Source: Myxococcales bacterium
Lineage (GTDB): Bacteria; Myxococcota_A; Polyangia; Polyangiales; Ga0077539
Direction of reading: 5' to 3'
Length of the DNA stretch: 64,000 bases
Assembly: GCA_016793325.1 (NCBI GenBank)
Contig: JAEUKI010000067.1
Location: 1-64,000, forward strand
Of the stretch, positions 37,027 to 48,201 are shown piece by piece. The first letter of the stretch is position 1, and every line of letters begins with the position of its first letter. The translations under genes and the position numbers were made by a program. Below the pieces are notes generated by a model that saw only the letters and a list, made by a program, of their open reading frames with translations, was not told the DNA's origin and did not search any database.

Positions 37027-38148
37027 ATGCTGAGTCTCTCGAAGACACTCGCGCCCCGCGAATCGAGGCCCTCGCGCGCGCGCGTCGCGCCGCGATCGCA
37101 AGCGTTTGCTGCAGCGCTCGCGGCGGTCCTCGTCGCGCCCCAGGTCCGCGCGCAGACCGACGAAGCTGGCGCGCAGACCATGATCCGACGCGGGCTCATC
37201 GACGCGATGCAGTCCGCGCAGCGCGCGAGCAACTGGCCGCAGTGCGTCGAGATGGGCCAGCGCGCGGCGGCCATCCGCGAGACGAGCTCGCTGCGCCGAG
37301 TGCTCGCGGACTGCCAGCAGAGCGCCAGACAATACACGGGGGCGATGGCGAGCGCCGAGCTGTGCTTGTCCATGGCGCGCCGCGATCCTCCGACGCCCCA
37401 ACGCGACACGATCATCGCGTCGTGCGAGCAGCTCCAGCGCGACGCGCAGACGCACATCGGGCGGGTGACCGTCGTGGTCCCCGAAGACGCGCCCGCGGAC
37501 TTGAGCATCACGCTGGCTGGTCGCGCGTTGACCCGGGCGGCGTGGGGTGTTCCTGCGCTGGTGGACGCGGACACGAGCGTCGTGATCGCCGCGAACGCCC
37601 AGGGGTACACGCCGTTTCGGGCCGAGACGACGGTGGCCGCCGCCACGATCCGAGAGATCCGCGTCGAGCTCGTGCGACGACCGCCCGCGACCGGCGCCGC
37701 GGTCGAAGGACCGCGTCCGCCAGCGGTCCGCGTGCCTCCTCCGACGCGAGCGCCCGAGGTCGCGCGTGCTCCACGTCGCACATCTTTTCGAGTCACCCCT
37801 CTATTTGCTGTAGGAATCGCGACGACGGGCGCGGGGATCGTCACCGCCGCCGTCGGCTGGGCCGTGGCGCTCTCGACCGCGCAGAGCTACGAGCGGCGCT
37901 GCGTGGGCGCGGCGACGACGCAGATTTTCGCGCAGTGCGACGGCGAGTACGAGCGCACCCAGAGCTCGATCGACGCGGCGCAGACCGCGGGAGCGATCGG
38001 CGTCGGGCTCGTCGCGGTCGGCGCGGGCCTCTCGATTTGGGGAGCCATCGCTGGGATGCCGTCGAGCGAAGCGCGCGCTGGGCGCTGGACGATCACGCCG
38101 ATGGCGTCGAGCGCGACGCGAGGGCTCGCGTTCGTAGCGCGCTGGTAG
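37027..38148 (+). CDS. PEGA-like envelope protein with helical N-terminus
   Basis: A 373-residue protein. From the ATG at 37027 a signal-like segment (FAAALAAVLVAPQVRAQ) is predicted. Residues 40-140 are helical and TPR-like (MIRRGLIDAMQSAQRASNW, SLRRVLADCQQSARQYTGAM). Then comes a PEGA-like beta domain (VTVVVPEDAPADLSITLAGR to GYTPFRAETTV), a Pro/Arg linker, two hydrophobic helices (LFAVGIATTGAGIVTAAVGW and AGAIGVGLVAVGAGLSIWGA) and a short tail. Common myxobacterial envelope architecture, function unknown. It converges with the OmpA/TSP3 gene with a 13-bp gap. Confidence 0.75.
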   Translation: MLSLSKTLAPRESRPSRARVAPRSQAFAAALAAVLVAPQVRAQTDEAGAQTMIRRGLIDAMQSAQRASNWPQCVEMGQRAAAIRETSSLRRVLADCQQSARQYTGAMASAELCLSMARRDPPTPQRDTIIASCEQLQRDAQTHIGRVTVVVPEDAPADLSITLAGRALTRAAWGVPALVDADTSVVIAANAQGYTPFRAETTVAAATIREIRVELVRRPPATGAAVEGPRPPAVRVPPPTRAPEVARAPRRTSFRVTPLFAVGIATTGAGIVTAAVGWAVALSTAQSYERRCVGAATTQIFAQCDGEYERTQSSIDAAQTAGAIGVGLVAVGAGLSIWGAIAGMPSSEARAGRWTITPMASSATRGLAFVARW

Positions 38149-38161
38149 CGGCGCTCGCAGC

Positions 38162-40348
<2,187 letters not shown>

Positions 40349-40449
40349 CTTCCGCGGCGGATACTATCAGTCTCCACGCGAGCACAACGCGCGATCTCGC
40401 GCTAGCATCCTGCCCGCGAACCAGTACCTCGCAAAGGAGCTACGCTCTC

Positions 40450-41901
40450 ATGCCCAAGCGTCCCGACTCGATCCTCGGCCTCGCGCTCTATTACGCGAAG
40501 CTGCGACTCTCGAACCCCAAGTCCCGCGGGAGCGCGCTGCTCGCGTTCGGCCTCGTCGGCGCCGCAGTGACGTCGGGCGTCGCGGGCCTCGCGATGCGCG
40601 CCAACGGCGGCGGTTGTCCTCACGCATGCAATCGCGCCTCGCGCGGCGCGATCGAATCGCTCGATCAGCGCGCGGCTCCTGTCGCCCTGCCCTCGCAGCT
40701 TCGTCGCACGTGCCAGACGATGGCCGTTCGCGCGAGCGATCAGCACGCCACCGTGGCGTGCCTCCCGCAGTGGGCGTGGGGCTCGCTCGCGACGCGCACC
40801 ACTGGTGAGTTCGTTCGTCCTCGGGATGGACAGAGCATCTCGCTGTTGCCTTCGCTCGCGTCCAACGGCGACGGCTACGGGCTCGTCTACACCGTGCTCA
40901 CCGAGCGCAACGCAGACGTGTACTTTCAGCGTGTTTCTTCAGGCGGAGAGCGCGTCGGAAACGCCGTGCGCGTGACGCAGTCGGGCGACGGAGAGCTCGC
41001 GCTCTTTCCGTCTGTCGCGTGGACGGGCTCGGGCTACGCCATCGCGTGGACGGGGCTGAAGAACGAAGAAGAGCTCGACGTGTACCTCGCGCGCGTCGAC
41101 GCGTCGGGCACACCGCAGGGCGCCAACGTGAAGGTCTCCGAGTCGCGCGAGATGGACCTGTTCGCGCGCGTCGCCGTGAGCAACGGCCGCACGTCGGTGG
41201 GCTGGGTTCGCTTCAACGGCGAAGACCAGATGTCCGCGCGCTTCCGCTTCTACGACTCTGCGGGATCGCGCGTCGGCAACGAGCTCGGCATCCGCGACGT
41301 GCTCATCGTGGGAATGCCCACGCTCCTGCCGACCCGTCAGGGCTTCGCGTTCGGCTACAACACGTTCGACCTCCGTCGCGCGCAGTCGCAGCTCACGCTC
41401 TATCGCATGGGCCCCGAGGGCCAGAGCGGCGCGGGCTTCGTCGTCAACGCCGAGCGCAAGATCAACGCCGCGGTCGCGATGGCCGCGGACGGAGACGCGT
41501 TCAACTTCGCGTGGGAAGACGGGATGTTCGAAGAAGAGACGAACACGCTCGCCTTCGCGCGCGCCTCGGGCAACCGCGTCGAGCAGCGTCGCACGGCGCT
41601 CACCAACGGCCGCGCGATCGACATGCAGCCAGCAGCCGCCGTGGGCTCCGACGGCAACACGGGAGTCACCTGGACGCACGCGGATCCGCGCTCGGGTCGC
41701 CCGACGGTCGTGTTCGCGCGCGTCGGCAAGAACGGGCGCGTCGTCGGCGAGCTCGTTCGCATGCCGCGCGCGGGCGCAGACGCGCTGTTCTCCTCCGTCG
41801 CGTGGGGCGGCCGCGAGTACTTGCTCGCGTGGACCGAGGTCGCCGGCGAGAGCGCGTCCATCGCGCTCGGCCGCGTGAGCGTCGACGGCCGCAGGCCGTG
41901 A
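40450..41901 (+). CDS. Membrane-anchored propeller-like repeat protein
   Basis: A 483-residue protein with AAAGGAG about 11 bases before the ATG. One hydrophobic helix (LLAFGLVGAAVTSGVAGLAM, residues 30-50) anchors or exports it. Residues 120-480 show about six repeats of 50-60 residues with pattern SVAWTGSGYAIAWTG, then a VYLARVDASG-type strand pair, typical of bacterial beta-propellers of the FG-GAP/WD-like kind found in surface proteins. No catalytic motif was recognised. It ends just before inverted-repeat element B. Confidence 0.75.
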   Translation: MPKRPDSILGLALYYAKLRLSNPKSRGSALLAFGLVGAAVTSGVAGLAMRANGGGCPHACNRASRGAIESLDQRAAPVALPSQLRRTCQTMAVRASDQHATVACLPQWAWGSLATRTTGEFVRPRDGQSISLLPSLASNGDGYGLVYTVLTERNADVYFQRVSSGGERVGNAVRVTQSGDGELALFPSVAWTGSGYAIAWTGLKNEEELDVYLARVDASGTPQGANVKVSESREMDLFARVAVSNGRTSVGWVRFNGEDQMSARFRFYDSAGSRVGNELGIRDVLIVGMPTLLPTRQGFAFGYNTFDLRRAQSQLTLYRMGPEGQSGAGFVVNAERKINAAVAMAADGDAFNFAWEDGMFEEETNTLAFARASGNRVEQRRTALTNGRAIDMQPAAAVGSDGNTGVTWTHADPRSGRPTVVFARVGKNGRVVGELVRMPRAGADALFSSVAWGGREYLLAWTEVAGESASIALGRVSVDGRRP

Positions 41902-41951
41902 TCGCGTAGGGAGGTGGGGGGGGGTCAACAGAGAAATCCCGGCTCGATGGA

Positions 41952-42538
41952 GCGCGGCAGCGAGCGGCCGCGCTGCTGCGAAGCGCAGCACGGGCGTGGA
42001 AGCACGCGATCAGCGCACGGCGGGGAGACGAGTACTCATCGTTGCCCAAGTTTGGCGAGTGAATTGACTCAGTGCCGCGAAGCGCAGCCCCCACCCGCGC
42101 TGCCGCGCGCCCCGCCCCCACGTAGTGAGGGCGGCGGCTTCGCATTGCGAATACGCTGTGATTACGCTGACAAATTGATTTCGTGTGCCGTTTGTGCATA
42201 CGGCAACGCTCGCTGTCGAACGTCTACCGCGATCGCGGGACGGCCAGCCGTTGCAGAAATTCGGCCCATACAATCAACCTGCAAGTTGAATTACAGCGCA
42301 TTCGCAATGCGAAGCCGCCGCCCTCACTACGTGGGGGCGGGGCGCGCGGCAGCGCGGGTGGGGGCCTCGCCTCGCGGCTCTGAGTACGCTCGCTGCTATT
42401 TCCCTCGCCAAACTTGGGCAACGATGAGCGCTCGTCTACCGGCCGTGCGCCGATCGGGCTCTGCGATGCCCTCTGCGATGCCCGCCACGGCCGCGTACTC
42501 GTCTCCCCGCCGTATGCTGATCGCGTGATTCCACGCTC
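41952..42538. repeat. Large inverted-repeat element B with extra flanking copies
   Basis: This occupies the gap between two convergent stops (41901 and 42566). Core arms 42087-42152 and 42300-42365 are perfectly complementary over 66 bp and extend to 42163/42289 with two mismatches, around a 125-bp AT-richer loop (42164-42288). Outer arms 42038-42059 and 42404-42425 (22/22) and their extensions to about 42008 and 42455 also pair, with an 11-bp length difference between core and outer arm. A third copy of the outer part lies at 42497-42538. The left flank 41952-41973 shares 21 of 22 bases with element C (56067-56088). No gene is visible inside. Confidence 0.88.
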
Positions 42539-42565
42539 GTCTCCCGGCCGGGAGCAAATCGCGCT

Positions 42566-43117
42566 TCAGCGCGGGAGCTTCGCGTCGAAGAACGCGCGCA
42601 TCTTGATGAGGTTCTTCGGCTCTCGCGAGAACGACGGCGCCGTGTAGCTCTTGGCGAAGCCGCGGACGTCCGCGACGAACTCTGCGAGCACCGCGGGGTT
42701 GTTCACGATGTCGTCCACCGAGCGGCCGCGCGCGGCGCCGCGACGGAGGCCGACGACGTAGGTCTCGAGGCGCTTGTAGTCGTCGCCGAGAAACTCTTTG
42801 ACGAGGTCGACTTCGTTGACGAGTCGCAGCGCGACCGCGAGCTTCTCTGCGCCGGCGCTGTCGATCCCTTCTTTGTTCGCGAGGTCCGCGGCGACGCGCA
42901 GAACGAACGCGTCGTCGAGATAGCCAATGTCGTCGATGCCATCGGGGATGAGATCGAGGGACTTGAACAAATAGTTCAGCCCCCCGACCAACGTCCTTCG
43001 CGCGGTCTCGGGGATCTTCGAGTCCGCGATGAGGTCGACGAGACCTTCACCGTCGTCGCCGAGGGTCCGCAGCCAGTTGGGAAACACATCGAGGCACTTC
43101 GCGTCCACGTCGCTCAT
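42566..43117 (-). CDS. DUF1232 (YkvA-type) protein
   Basis: A 183-residue protein. The central block LNYLFKSLDLIPDGIDDIGYLDDAFVLRVA is the DUF1232 signature (a LIPD turn followed by GYLDD). The rest is helical and charged. The ATG at 43117 gives MSDVDAKCLDVFPNWL; the longer frame is antisense to the promoter of the Clp-like gene. Members are small and of unknown function, often membrane-associated, though this one is rather soluble. It is divergent from the AAA+ gene at 43267. Confidence 0.85.
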   Translation of the reverse strand: MSDVDAKCLDVFPNWLRTLGDDGEGLVDLIADSKIPETARRTLVGGLNYLFKSLDLIPDGIDDIGYLDDAFVLRVAADLANKEGIDSAGAEKLAVALRLVNEVDLVKEFLGDDYKRLETYVVGLRRGAARGRSVDDIVNNPAVLAEFVADVRGFAKSYTAPSFSREPKNLIKMRAFFDAKLPR

Positions 43118-43266
43118 GTCGGTGCGCCGGATCGTACGACCTTGCGACGGCGACGAAAACACTCTTCCGCACGGTCGTGCGAGGCGGGCGACGGGCGTTG
43201 TCGCGAGCGGGAATCCTCGGGCGAACGAGGTCCCGAACTGGTAGAACGCGCACGGTACGGTCTCGA

Positions 43267-46200
43267 ATGCGGTTCTCGTATCGGTGTCTGGTGGCAAAGC
43301 GGGGCGGGGGGGCGAGCGTGGTCGTTCCCCTCGCGCTCGACGGATGGACCGTGGTCGCGCCGAGCGCCGAGCGCGCGCTCGAAGAGCTCTCGCTCGCCGC
43401 GGACGACGCGATCAGCCGCGCGCATCCAGGCCTCGTTTCCCAGTGGACGCGCAGCGGCGACGGCGAGCTCGTCGAGCTCGAACTCCCGGTCCTCCCCGTG
43501 TGGAACGCGCACGACCGCGAGCGCCGCCCCCTGTCGCTCTCGGTCGTCCTCGCGCCCGCGCACCGACCGTACGTCGAAGCGTTTGCGCCTCGCTTGGGCG
43601 TCCGCTTCTGGCTCGAGGGCGGCGAAGACGTGTTCGAGCGCGCGGCGGCCCTGTTCGAAGCGCACTTGAAGAAGCTCGACGAGCCCGCGCTTCTCGAGCT
43701 CCGCAAGACCGGCGTCGAAGAGCTCTCGACCTTCGAGGTCACGCCTGCGATCACCAAGCTCTCGGCGCTTCGCCACCACGAGCTCGCCCTCCGCGAACGT
43801 CCGCTGAGCGCGCTCGACGGCGACGCCTCGAGCCCCGACGAAGCGCGGGACTCGAGCGCGATGGATCGCGACGAAATCGAAGACGGACCGCGCTCGGACT
43901 CCGACACGAGCACCGAGCTCGACCGCGCGATCGCCAGCGCGTACGACGCGGACGCAGGCTTTCGCGTGGCTCGAAAGAGCGAGGCGCAGCGATCGACCGA
44001 AGCCTCCCTTCGACGCGCGACCAAGACCCTCCGTCGCGTCGGCGACCCGTGGCACGCCCACGCGCGCGAACGAAAGCTGCCTCGCGCGTACGGGCGCGAC
44101 GCGCTGATCGACGCCATTCTCTCGAGGCTCCGCGATCCGCACCCCGATCCGATCGTGCTCGTGGGCCCCGCGGGCGTGGGCAAATCCGCGGTGCTCGCCG
44201 AGCTCGCGGCGCGGCTGCAGAGCGAAGAGCAACTGCCCGACGCCGGACGACGGTTGCTCTTCGTCGTGGATGGCTCTCGCTTGATCGCCGGCGAAGGCGG
44301 CTTCGGAGAGTGGCAACAACAATTGCTCGAGGTGCTCCGCGAAGCCTCGAAGAGCAACGCTGTCCTCGGCTTGGGAAACGTGGGCGACCTGCTCGACGCC
44401 GGCCGCTCTGCGGAGCGTGACGACAACGTCGCGCAGGTGTTGGCCCCGGCCCTCGCCGCGCGCGAGGTGTGCGCGATCGGCGAGGCGACGCCGGAGGCGT
44501 GGACCGAGATCGAGCGTCGGAACCCTGCGTTTTCTCGGTCGTTTGCGGTTCTTCGCGTCGACGAGCCGAGCCCCGAGCAAGCGCGCGCGATCGCCCTGCG
44601 CGTAGCCGACGAGCTCTCGAGCGCGCACGACGTCACCATCAGCCGCGACGCGGTCGAGACGTGCTTGCTTCTGTCTCGCCGCTTCTGGCCCTACGGCGCG
44701 ACGCTCGGAAACGCGATCGCGTTTCTCCGCCGCGCGGTCGCCGCGCGCGCGCACGCGAGGGCTCCGTCGCTCGAGCGCTCGGCGGTGATCGACCGATTCG
44801 CGGACGAGAGCGGGATTCCGCCGGTGCTCCTTCGGGACGACCTCGCGCTCGATCCGACGAGCGTTCGCGCGGCGCTCGAAGCGCGGGTCGTCGGACAGCG
44901 GCACGCGGTCGAGCGCGTCGTCGAGGTGGTGAGCGTCCTCAAGGCGGGCCTTCAGGACACGAAGAAGCCCGCCGCGGTGCTCTTCTTCGCAGGCCCCACC
45001 GGCGTAGGAAAAACCGAGCTCTCTCGCGCGCTCGCGCAGTTCGTCTTCGGCTCGGACGAGCGCCTCGTGCGGCTCGACATGGGCGAGTACGTCGGGCCCG
45101 ACGCGGTCGCGCGGCTCGTCGGCGACGGCCAGAGCGCGGGCGTGCTCACGGGAGCGGTGCGCAGGCAGCCCTTCAGCGTGGTGCTCTTCGACGAGATCGA
45201 GAAGGCGCACCCGCTCGTGTTCGACGTGCTGCTCGGCGTGCTCGGCGAGGGGCGCTTGAGCGACGCGCGCGGGCGGTTCACGGACTTTCGAAATTGTGTG
45301 CTGGTGATGACGTCCAACCTCGGCGCCGACACGCTCCGCGCGAAGGCGGGCTTCGAGACGGCCACGGGCGAGCGGGCCGCGCGCGCGGTGCGGCAGCACT
45401 ATTTGTCGGAGGCAGAGGCGTTTTTTCGGCCCGAGCTCTTCAACCGCGTCGACGAGTTCGTGGTGTTCGACCCGCTCTCGGACGAGGCGCTGCGCTCGGT
45501 CGTCCTTCGAGAGCTGAAGAAGCTCTCGCAGCGAGAGGGGCTGCGGAGGGCGGGGGTGGCGCTCGTCCCGACGGCGAGCGCGGTCGACGCGATCGTGAAG
45601 GCAGGAACAGACCCGCGCTACGGCGCTCGCCCCCTCAAGCGCGCGATCGAGCGGCTGGTGACCGGGCCCCTGTCCGCGTTTCTCGCGCAACAACAAGCGT
45701 CGCAAGGCGCGTTGTCCGCGAGCCCCAACGCCTCGCGCGGCGCGCGCGTCGAGCTCCACGCAGCCCAGACCGCGCAGGGGTCGCAGGCGCCCCACGCGAT
45801 CACGTTTCGCTTCGTGACCAACCACGAAGAGAGCGCCGGCGTCGCGCGGGTCGCAGAGGTCCTCGCGCTCGCGGGAGAGCTCCGCGCGATGTCGCAGCGA
45901 TGGAGCAAGAGCGCCCTCGCCCGCGAGCTACGGGCCACGCTCGCGTCCTTCGATCGCGCGTCGAAGCTGGAGGGGTTTTGGCAGGATCGAACGCTCGCCG
46001 AGCGCGCCGCGCGCCGCGCGGCCTCGGCCAAGGCGCTCTTGCAGCTCGTCGATCACGCGGTCGAGCAGGCGATCGCGAGCGAGGACCTCGCCTTCGAGGC
46101 CTACTACGACCGCAGCGCCGAGGCGGCCAACACGCTCGTCGAAGAGTTTGGCGACCTTCGAGAGCAGCTCTTGCGCGCGCGACGGGCGCTCTTTCTCGCG

Positions 46201-46839
46201 ACCTTCGAGAGCGCCAACACGAAGCCCCTCTCGATCGTGTACCTCGGCGCCTCGCGCGCTTCGTGGAAGTGGGTCGAGTGGCTGCGCGGGTCGTACCTCG
46301 CGTACGCGCGCGCGCAGGGGCTCGCCGCCCACGTGTTTACGCCCGCCGAGCTCACCGCGAGCGACGACAAGGGACCGCGCGCCCGCGCGAGTCAACCGCC
46401 GCCCGCCAAGAGCTCCAAGAGCAAGACCGACGCCCGCGTGTGGCACTGGAGAGAGAGCACAGACGTCCCGGGCGACGGGGCTCCGATGCTGTGCGCCGTG
46501 GTGTTTCGCGGAGAGATGGCCCGCGTGTTCTCGGCGGAGCAGGGCGCACACAGAATCATGGGCGACGGCGCGAGCTCGATCGTCAAAGCGGCGTTCGACA
46601 CCGGCGCGCACGGGCACCCGCTGCGCGCGCCGGCCGAGGTCGAGAAGCTCCTTCGCGACGACGAAGTGCGACGCGTCCAAGTGGGCCGCCACACCGTGAA
46701 GGATCTCCGCACCGGCGCCGAAGCGCAGTGGTCCGAGGCCCCTGGAGCGCTCTTGGAAATGGGCCCCTTGTTCGAAGCGTGGATCAACGCGCGGCTGCTC
46801 TCGCCGAACCCGACGCTCGCGCAAGAGATCAGCGAGTGA
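43267..46839 (+). CDS. ClpB-like double AAA+ ATPase fused to an RF2-like C-terminus without GGQ
   Basis: A 1190-residue protein. Residues 1-280 are a unique N-terminal domain. AAA module 1 has Walker A GPAGVGKS (300-307); module 2 has GPTGVGKT (576-583), FDEIEKAHPLVFDVLL and the ClpB/ClpA D2 C-terminal domain. From about 900 to the end the sequence follows class I release factors: YLGASRASWKWVEWLRGSYL (from 990) resembles the PCRF GGTEAxDWxxMLxRMY block, EQGAHRIM (1091-1098) the E-x-GVHR block, and VKDLRTGAE (1144-1152) plus the tail matches the RF2 KDLRTG region. Only about 45 residues separate the last two blocks, so the GGQ domain is missing. Ribosome-linked unfolding is inferred, not shown. 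Confidence 0.85.
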   Translation: MRFSYRCLVAKRGGGASVVVPLALDGWTVVAPSAERALEELSLAADDAISRAHPGLVSQWTRSGDGELVELELPVLPVWNAHDRERRPLSLSVVLAPAHRPYVEAFAPRLGVRFWLEGGEDVFERAAALFEAHLKKLDEPALLELRKTGVEELSTFEVTPAITKLSALRHHELALRERPLSALDGDASSPDEARDSSAMDRDEIEDGPRSDSDTSTELDRAIASAYDADAGFRVARKSEAQRSTEASLRRATKTLRRVGDPWHAHARERKLPRAYGRDALIDAILSRLRDPHPDPIVLVGPAGVGKSAVLAELAARLQSEEQLPDAGRRLLFVVDGSRLIAGEGGFGEWQQQLLEVLREASKSNAVLGLGNVGDLLDAGRSAERDDNVAQVLAPALAAREVCAIGEATPEAWTEIERRNPAFSRSFAVLRVDEPSPEQARAIALRVADELSSAHDVTISRDAVETCLLLSRRFWPYGATLGNAIAFLRRAVAARAHARAPSLERSAVIDRFADESGIPPVLLRDDLALDPTSVRAALEARVVGQRHAVERVVEVVSVLKAGLQDTKKPAAVLFFAGPTGVGKTELSRALAQFVFGSDERLVRLDMGEYVGPDAVARLVGDGQSAGVLTGAVRRQPFSVVLFDEIEKAHPLVFDVLLGVLGEGRLSDARGRFTDFRNCVLVMTSNLGADTLRAKAGFETATGERAARAVRQHYLSEAEAFFRPELFNRVDEFVVFDPLSDEALRSVVLRELKKLSQREGLRRAGVALVPTASAVDAIVKAGTDPRYGARPLKRAIERLVTGPLSAFLAQQQASQGALSASPNASRGARVELHAAQTAQGSQAPHAITFRFVTNHEESAGVARVAEVLALAGELRAMSQRWSKSALARELRATLASFDRASKLEGFWQDRTLAERAARRAASAKALLQLVDHAVEQAIASEDLAFEAYYDRSAEAANTLVEEFGDLREQLLRARRALFLATFESANTKPLSIVYLGASRASWKWVEWLRGSYLAYARAQGLAAHVFTPAELTASDDKGPRARASQPPPAKSSKSKTDARVWHWRESTDVPGDGAPMLCAVVFRGEMARVFSAEQGAHRIMGDGASSIVKAAFDTGAHGHPLRAPAEVEKLLRDDEVRRVQVGRHTVKDLRTGAEAQWSEAPGALLEMGPLFEAWINARLLSPNPTLAQEISE

Positions 46840-46849
46840 GCGCGGCGAT

Positions 46850-47266
46850 CTACGCGCTCGCGAGCGCAGCCGTCGGCCGCACGCTCACGAGCGCGCGGAG
46901 CTTCGTCGCGAGCACCAGCGCCACGACGACGGTCTGCGACGCGTAGAGAAGCCGCCCGATCCCCGACAGCGCAGCCCAGTGCTCGACGCACAACGCGAGG
47001 CTGAGGGCGATCCAGAGGAGGTCTCCCGCGCACTGAACCAGCCCGTGGATCAACCGGCCGCGAACGTCGCGCCCGGTGAACCAGTTGTGCGCCGCCCACG
47101 GCAGAAGAAAGAGCCCCACGAGGCGAAGCGCGTCCGCCGAGAGGCCCGCGCCTGCGAGGGCGCGCAACGGCGACGCGAGCGCGACGAGCATCGAGCCCAT
47201 CCCCGCGGCGAGCGCGGCGTCGATCATGAAAATGAGCGTGTATTTTCGAGAGGCAGTCGTTGTCAC
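46850..47266 (-). CDS. Small four-helix membrane protein
   Basis: A 138-residue protein from the GTG at 47266. Four hydrophobic segments can be seen (AALAAGMGSMLVALASPLRA, LRLVGLFLLPWAAHNWF, LVQCAGDLLWIALSLAL, YASQTVVVALVLATKLRAL). Longer frames upstream are Arg-rich and antisense to the amidase region. It converges with the Clp-like gene (10-bp gap). No family assigned with certainty; it resembles generic integral membrane proteins of unknown function. Confidence 0.6.
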   Translation of the reverse strand: MTTTASRKYTLIFMIDAALAAGMGSMLVALASPLRALAGAGLSADALRLVGLFLLPWAAHNWFTGRDVRGRLIHGLVQCAGDLLWIALSLALCVEHWAALSGIGRLLYASQTVVVALVLATKLRALVSVRPTAALASA

Positions 47267-47340
47267 GAGCGAGAGTCTTGCGGCCTGTTCGGCGCGCGCT
47301 CCATTCCCTCGGAGGTCATGAGCGTTGGTGGGGCTGCGAT

Positions 47341-47991
47341 TCAGCCTTGGCGCTGCCAGTCGCGCAGCGCGCGGCCAGGGCACGCGGTGTGGCCCGGGTG
47401 AACGTCGCAGTGACCGCGCACGGCGCTCGGGGCGATCGCGTACCGTCGTTGCAGCGCGCGCAAGAGTCTCCGCAGCGACGCGAGCTGGGCGCGGGTGGGG
47501 CGCTCGCGCTCGAAATTGCCGACGAGGCACACGCCGATCGCTGCGTCCGCGACGCTCGCCCCGCGCGCGTCACGCAGGCGCGCGGCGACGTGCGCGCCCT
47601 GTTGTTGCAGACGCCAGCGCGGTCCGGCTTCGATGCGCCCGTCGGGCATCCCGCGGCCGTTGCCGATGACGAAGTGATAGGCCATTCCGTAGGCGAATCG
47701 CCGATGCCCTCGGTGCCACGCTTCGAACGCCTCGGGGCTCCCGCCCGGCGTCGCGCTGTGGTGCAGCACGATCGAGCGCCACCTGCGAGGCCGCGCGCGG
47801 TGGGCCAGCGTTTCTCGAAGCGCGCGCGCGTCGGCGTTGTCCTGCGATCGCTGCGCGCACGCAGGCGACGCGTAGAGCCCCCACGCGACAGCGAGCGACG
47901 CGAGCGCGGTTCGAACGAGCGTCAGCGAGAGGGACACGACGCGAACGATCCATCGACGGACGCGCGCGCGGCAACTTTTGCTCCGATGCAA
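47341..47991 (-). CDS. N-acetylmuramoyl-L-alanine amidase (PGRP/Amidase_2)
   Basis: About 216 residues. A signal-like hydrophobic segment (LVRTALASLAVAWGLYASPACA) precedes the catalytic domain. Zinc ligands of the amidase-2/PGRP fold are visible: His in IVLHHSATPGG, and His and Cys in GHCDVHPGHTACPG. It cleaves the bond between MurNAc and L-Ala in peptidoglycan, probably in the periplasm. The start is uncertain: TTG at 47991 with TAGGAG close upstream, or GTG at 47937 that gives a shorter signal peptide. Preceded upstream by the paired-palindrome locus at 48111-48184. Confidence 0.85.
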   Translation of the reverse strand: MHRSKSCRARVRRWIVRVVSLSLTLVRTALASLAVAWGLYASPACAQRSQDNADARALRETLAHRARPRRWRSIVLHHSATPGGSPEAFEAWHRGHRRFAYGMAYHFVIGNGRGMPDGRIEAGPRWRLQQQGAHVAARLRDARGASVADAAIGVCLVGNFERERPTRAQLASLRRLLRALQRRYAIAPSAVRGHCDVHPGHTACPGRALRDWQRQG

Positions 47992-48110
47992 AGACTCCTA
48001 GAGCGACGCCCCGTTGGAAGGACTACACGCAGTGAGCTCACTCCTGGGAAATCTCCCGAGAAGCGCAGCCCGCGTGTAGCCAACGGAAGGCGGAGCCGCA
48101 GTAAGAGAAA

Positions 48111-48184
48111 TCGAGAGGGACCGATCGGGCCGCAGAGAGGACCGATCGGGCCGCTCAGGATTTCCTGAGAAATACGCGAATTTC
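48111..48184. repeat. Paired GATC-centred palindromes, locus 2
   Basis: GGACCGATCGGGCC at 48118 and 48139 (21 bp apart) is followed by the hairpin CTCAGGA-TT-TCCTGAG (48154-48169) and GAAA. The 74-bp block is 70/74 identical to 50316-50389 in the same orientation. It lies 18 bp beyond the stop of the kinase gene on the minus strand, so it would be transcribed as that gene's 3' end. Confidence 0.9.
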
Positions 48185-48201
48185 TCTCGCGCGGACCCTG
48201 C

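Noticed and set aside
42031..42538. Short open frames in the element B region
   Set aside because: They mirror each other across the inverted repeat and have no coding character.
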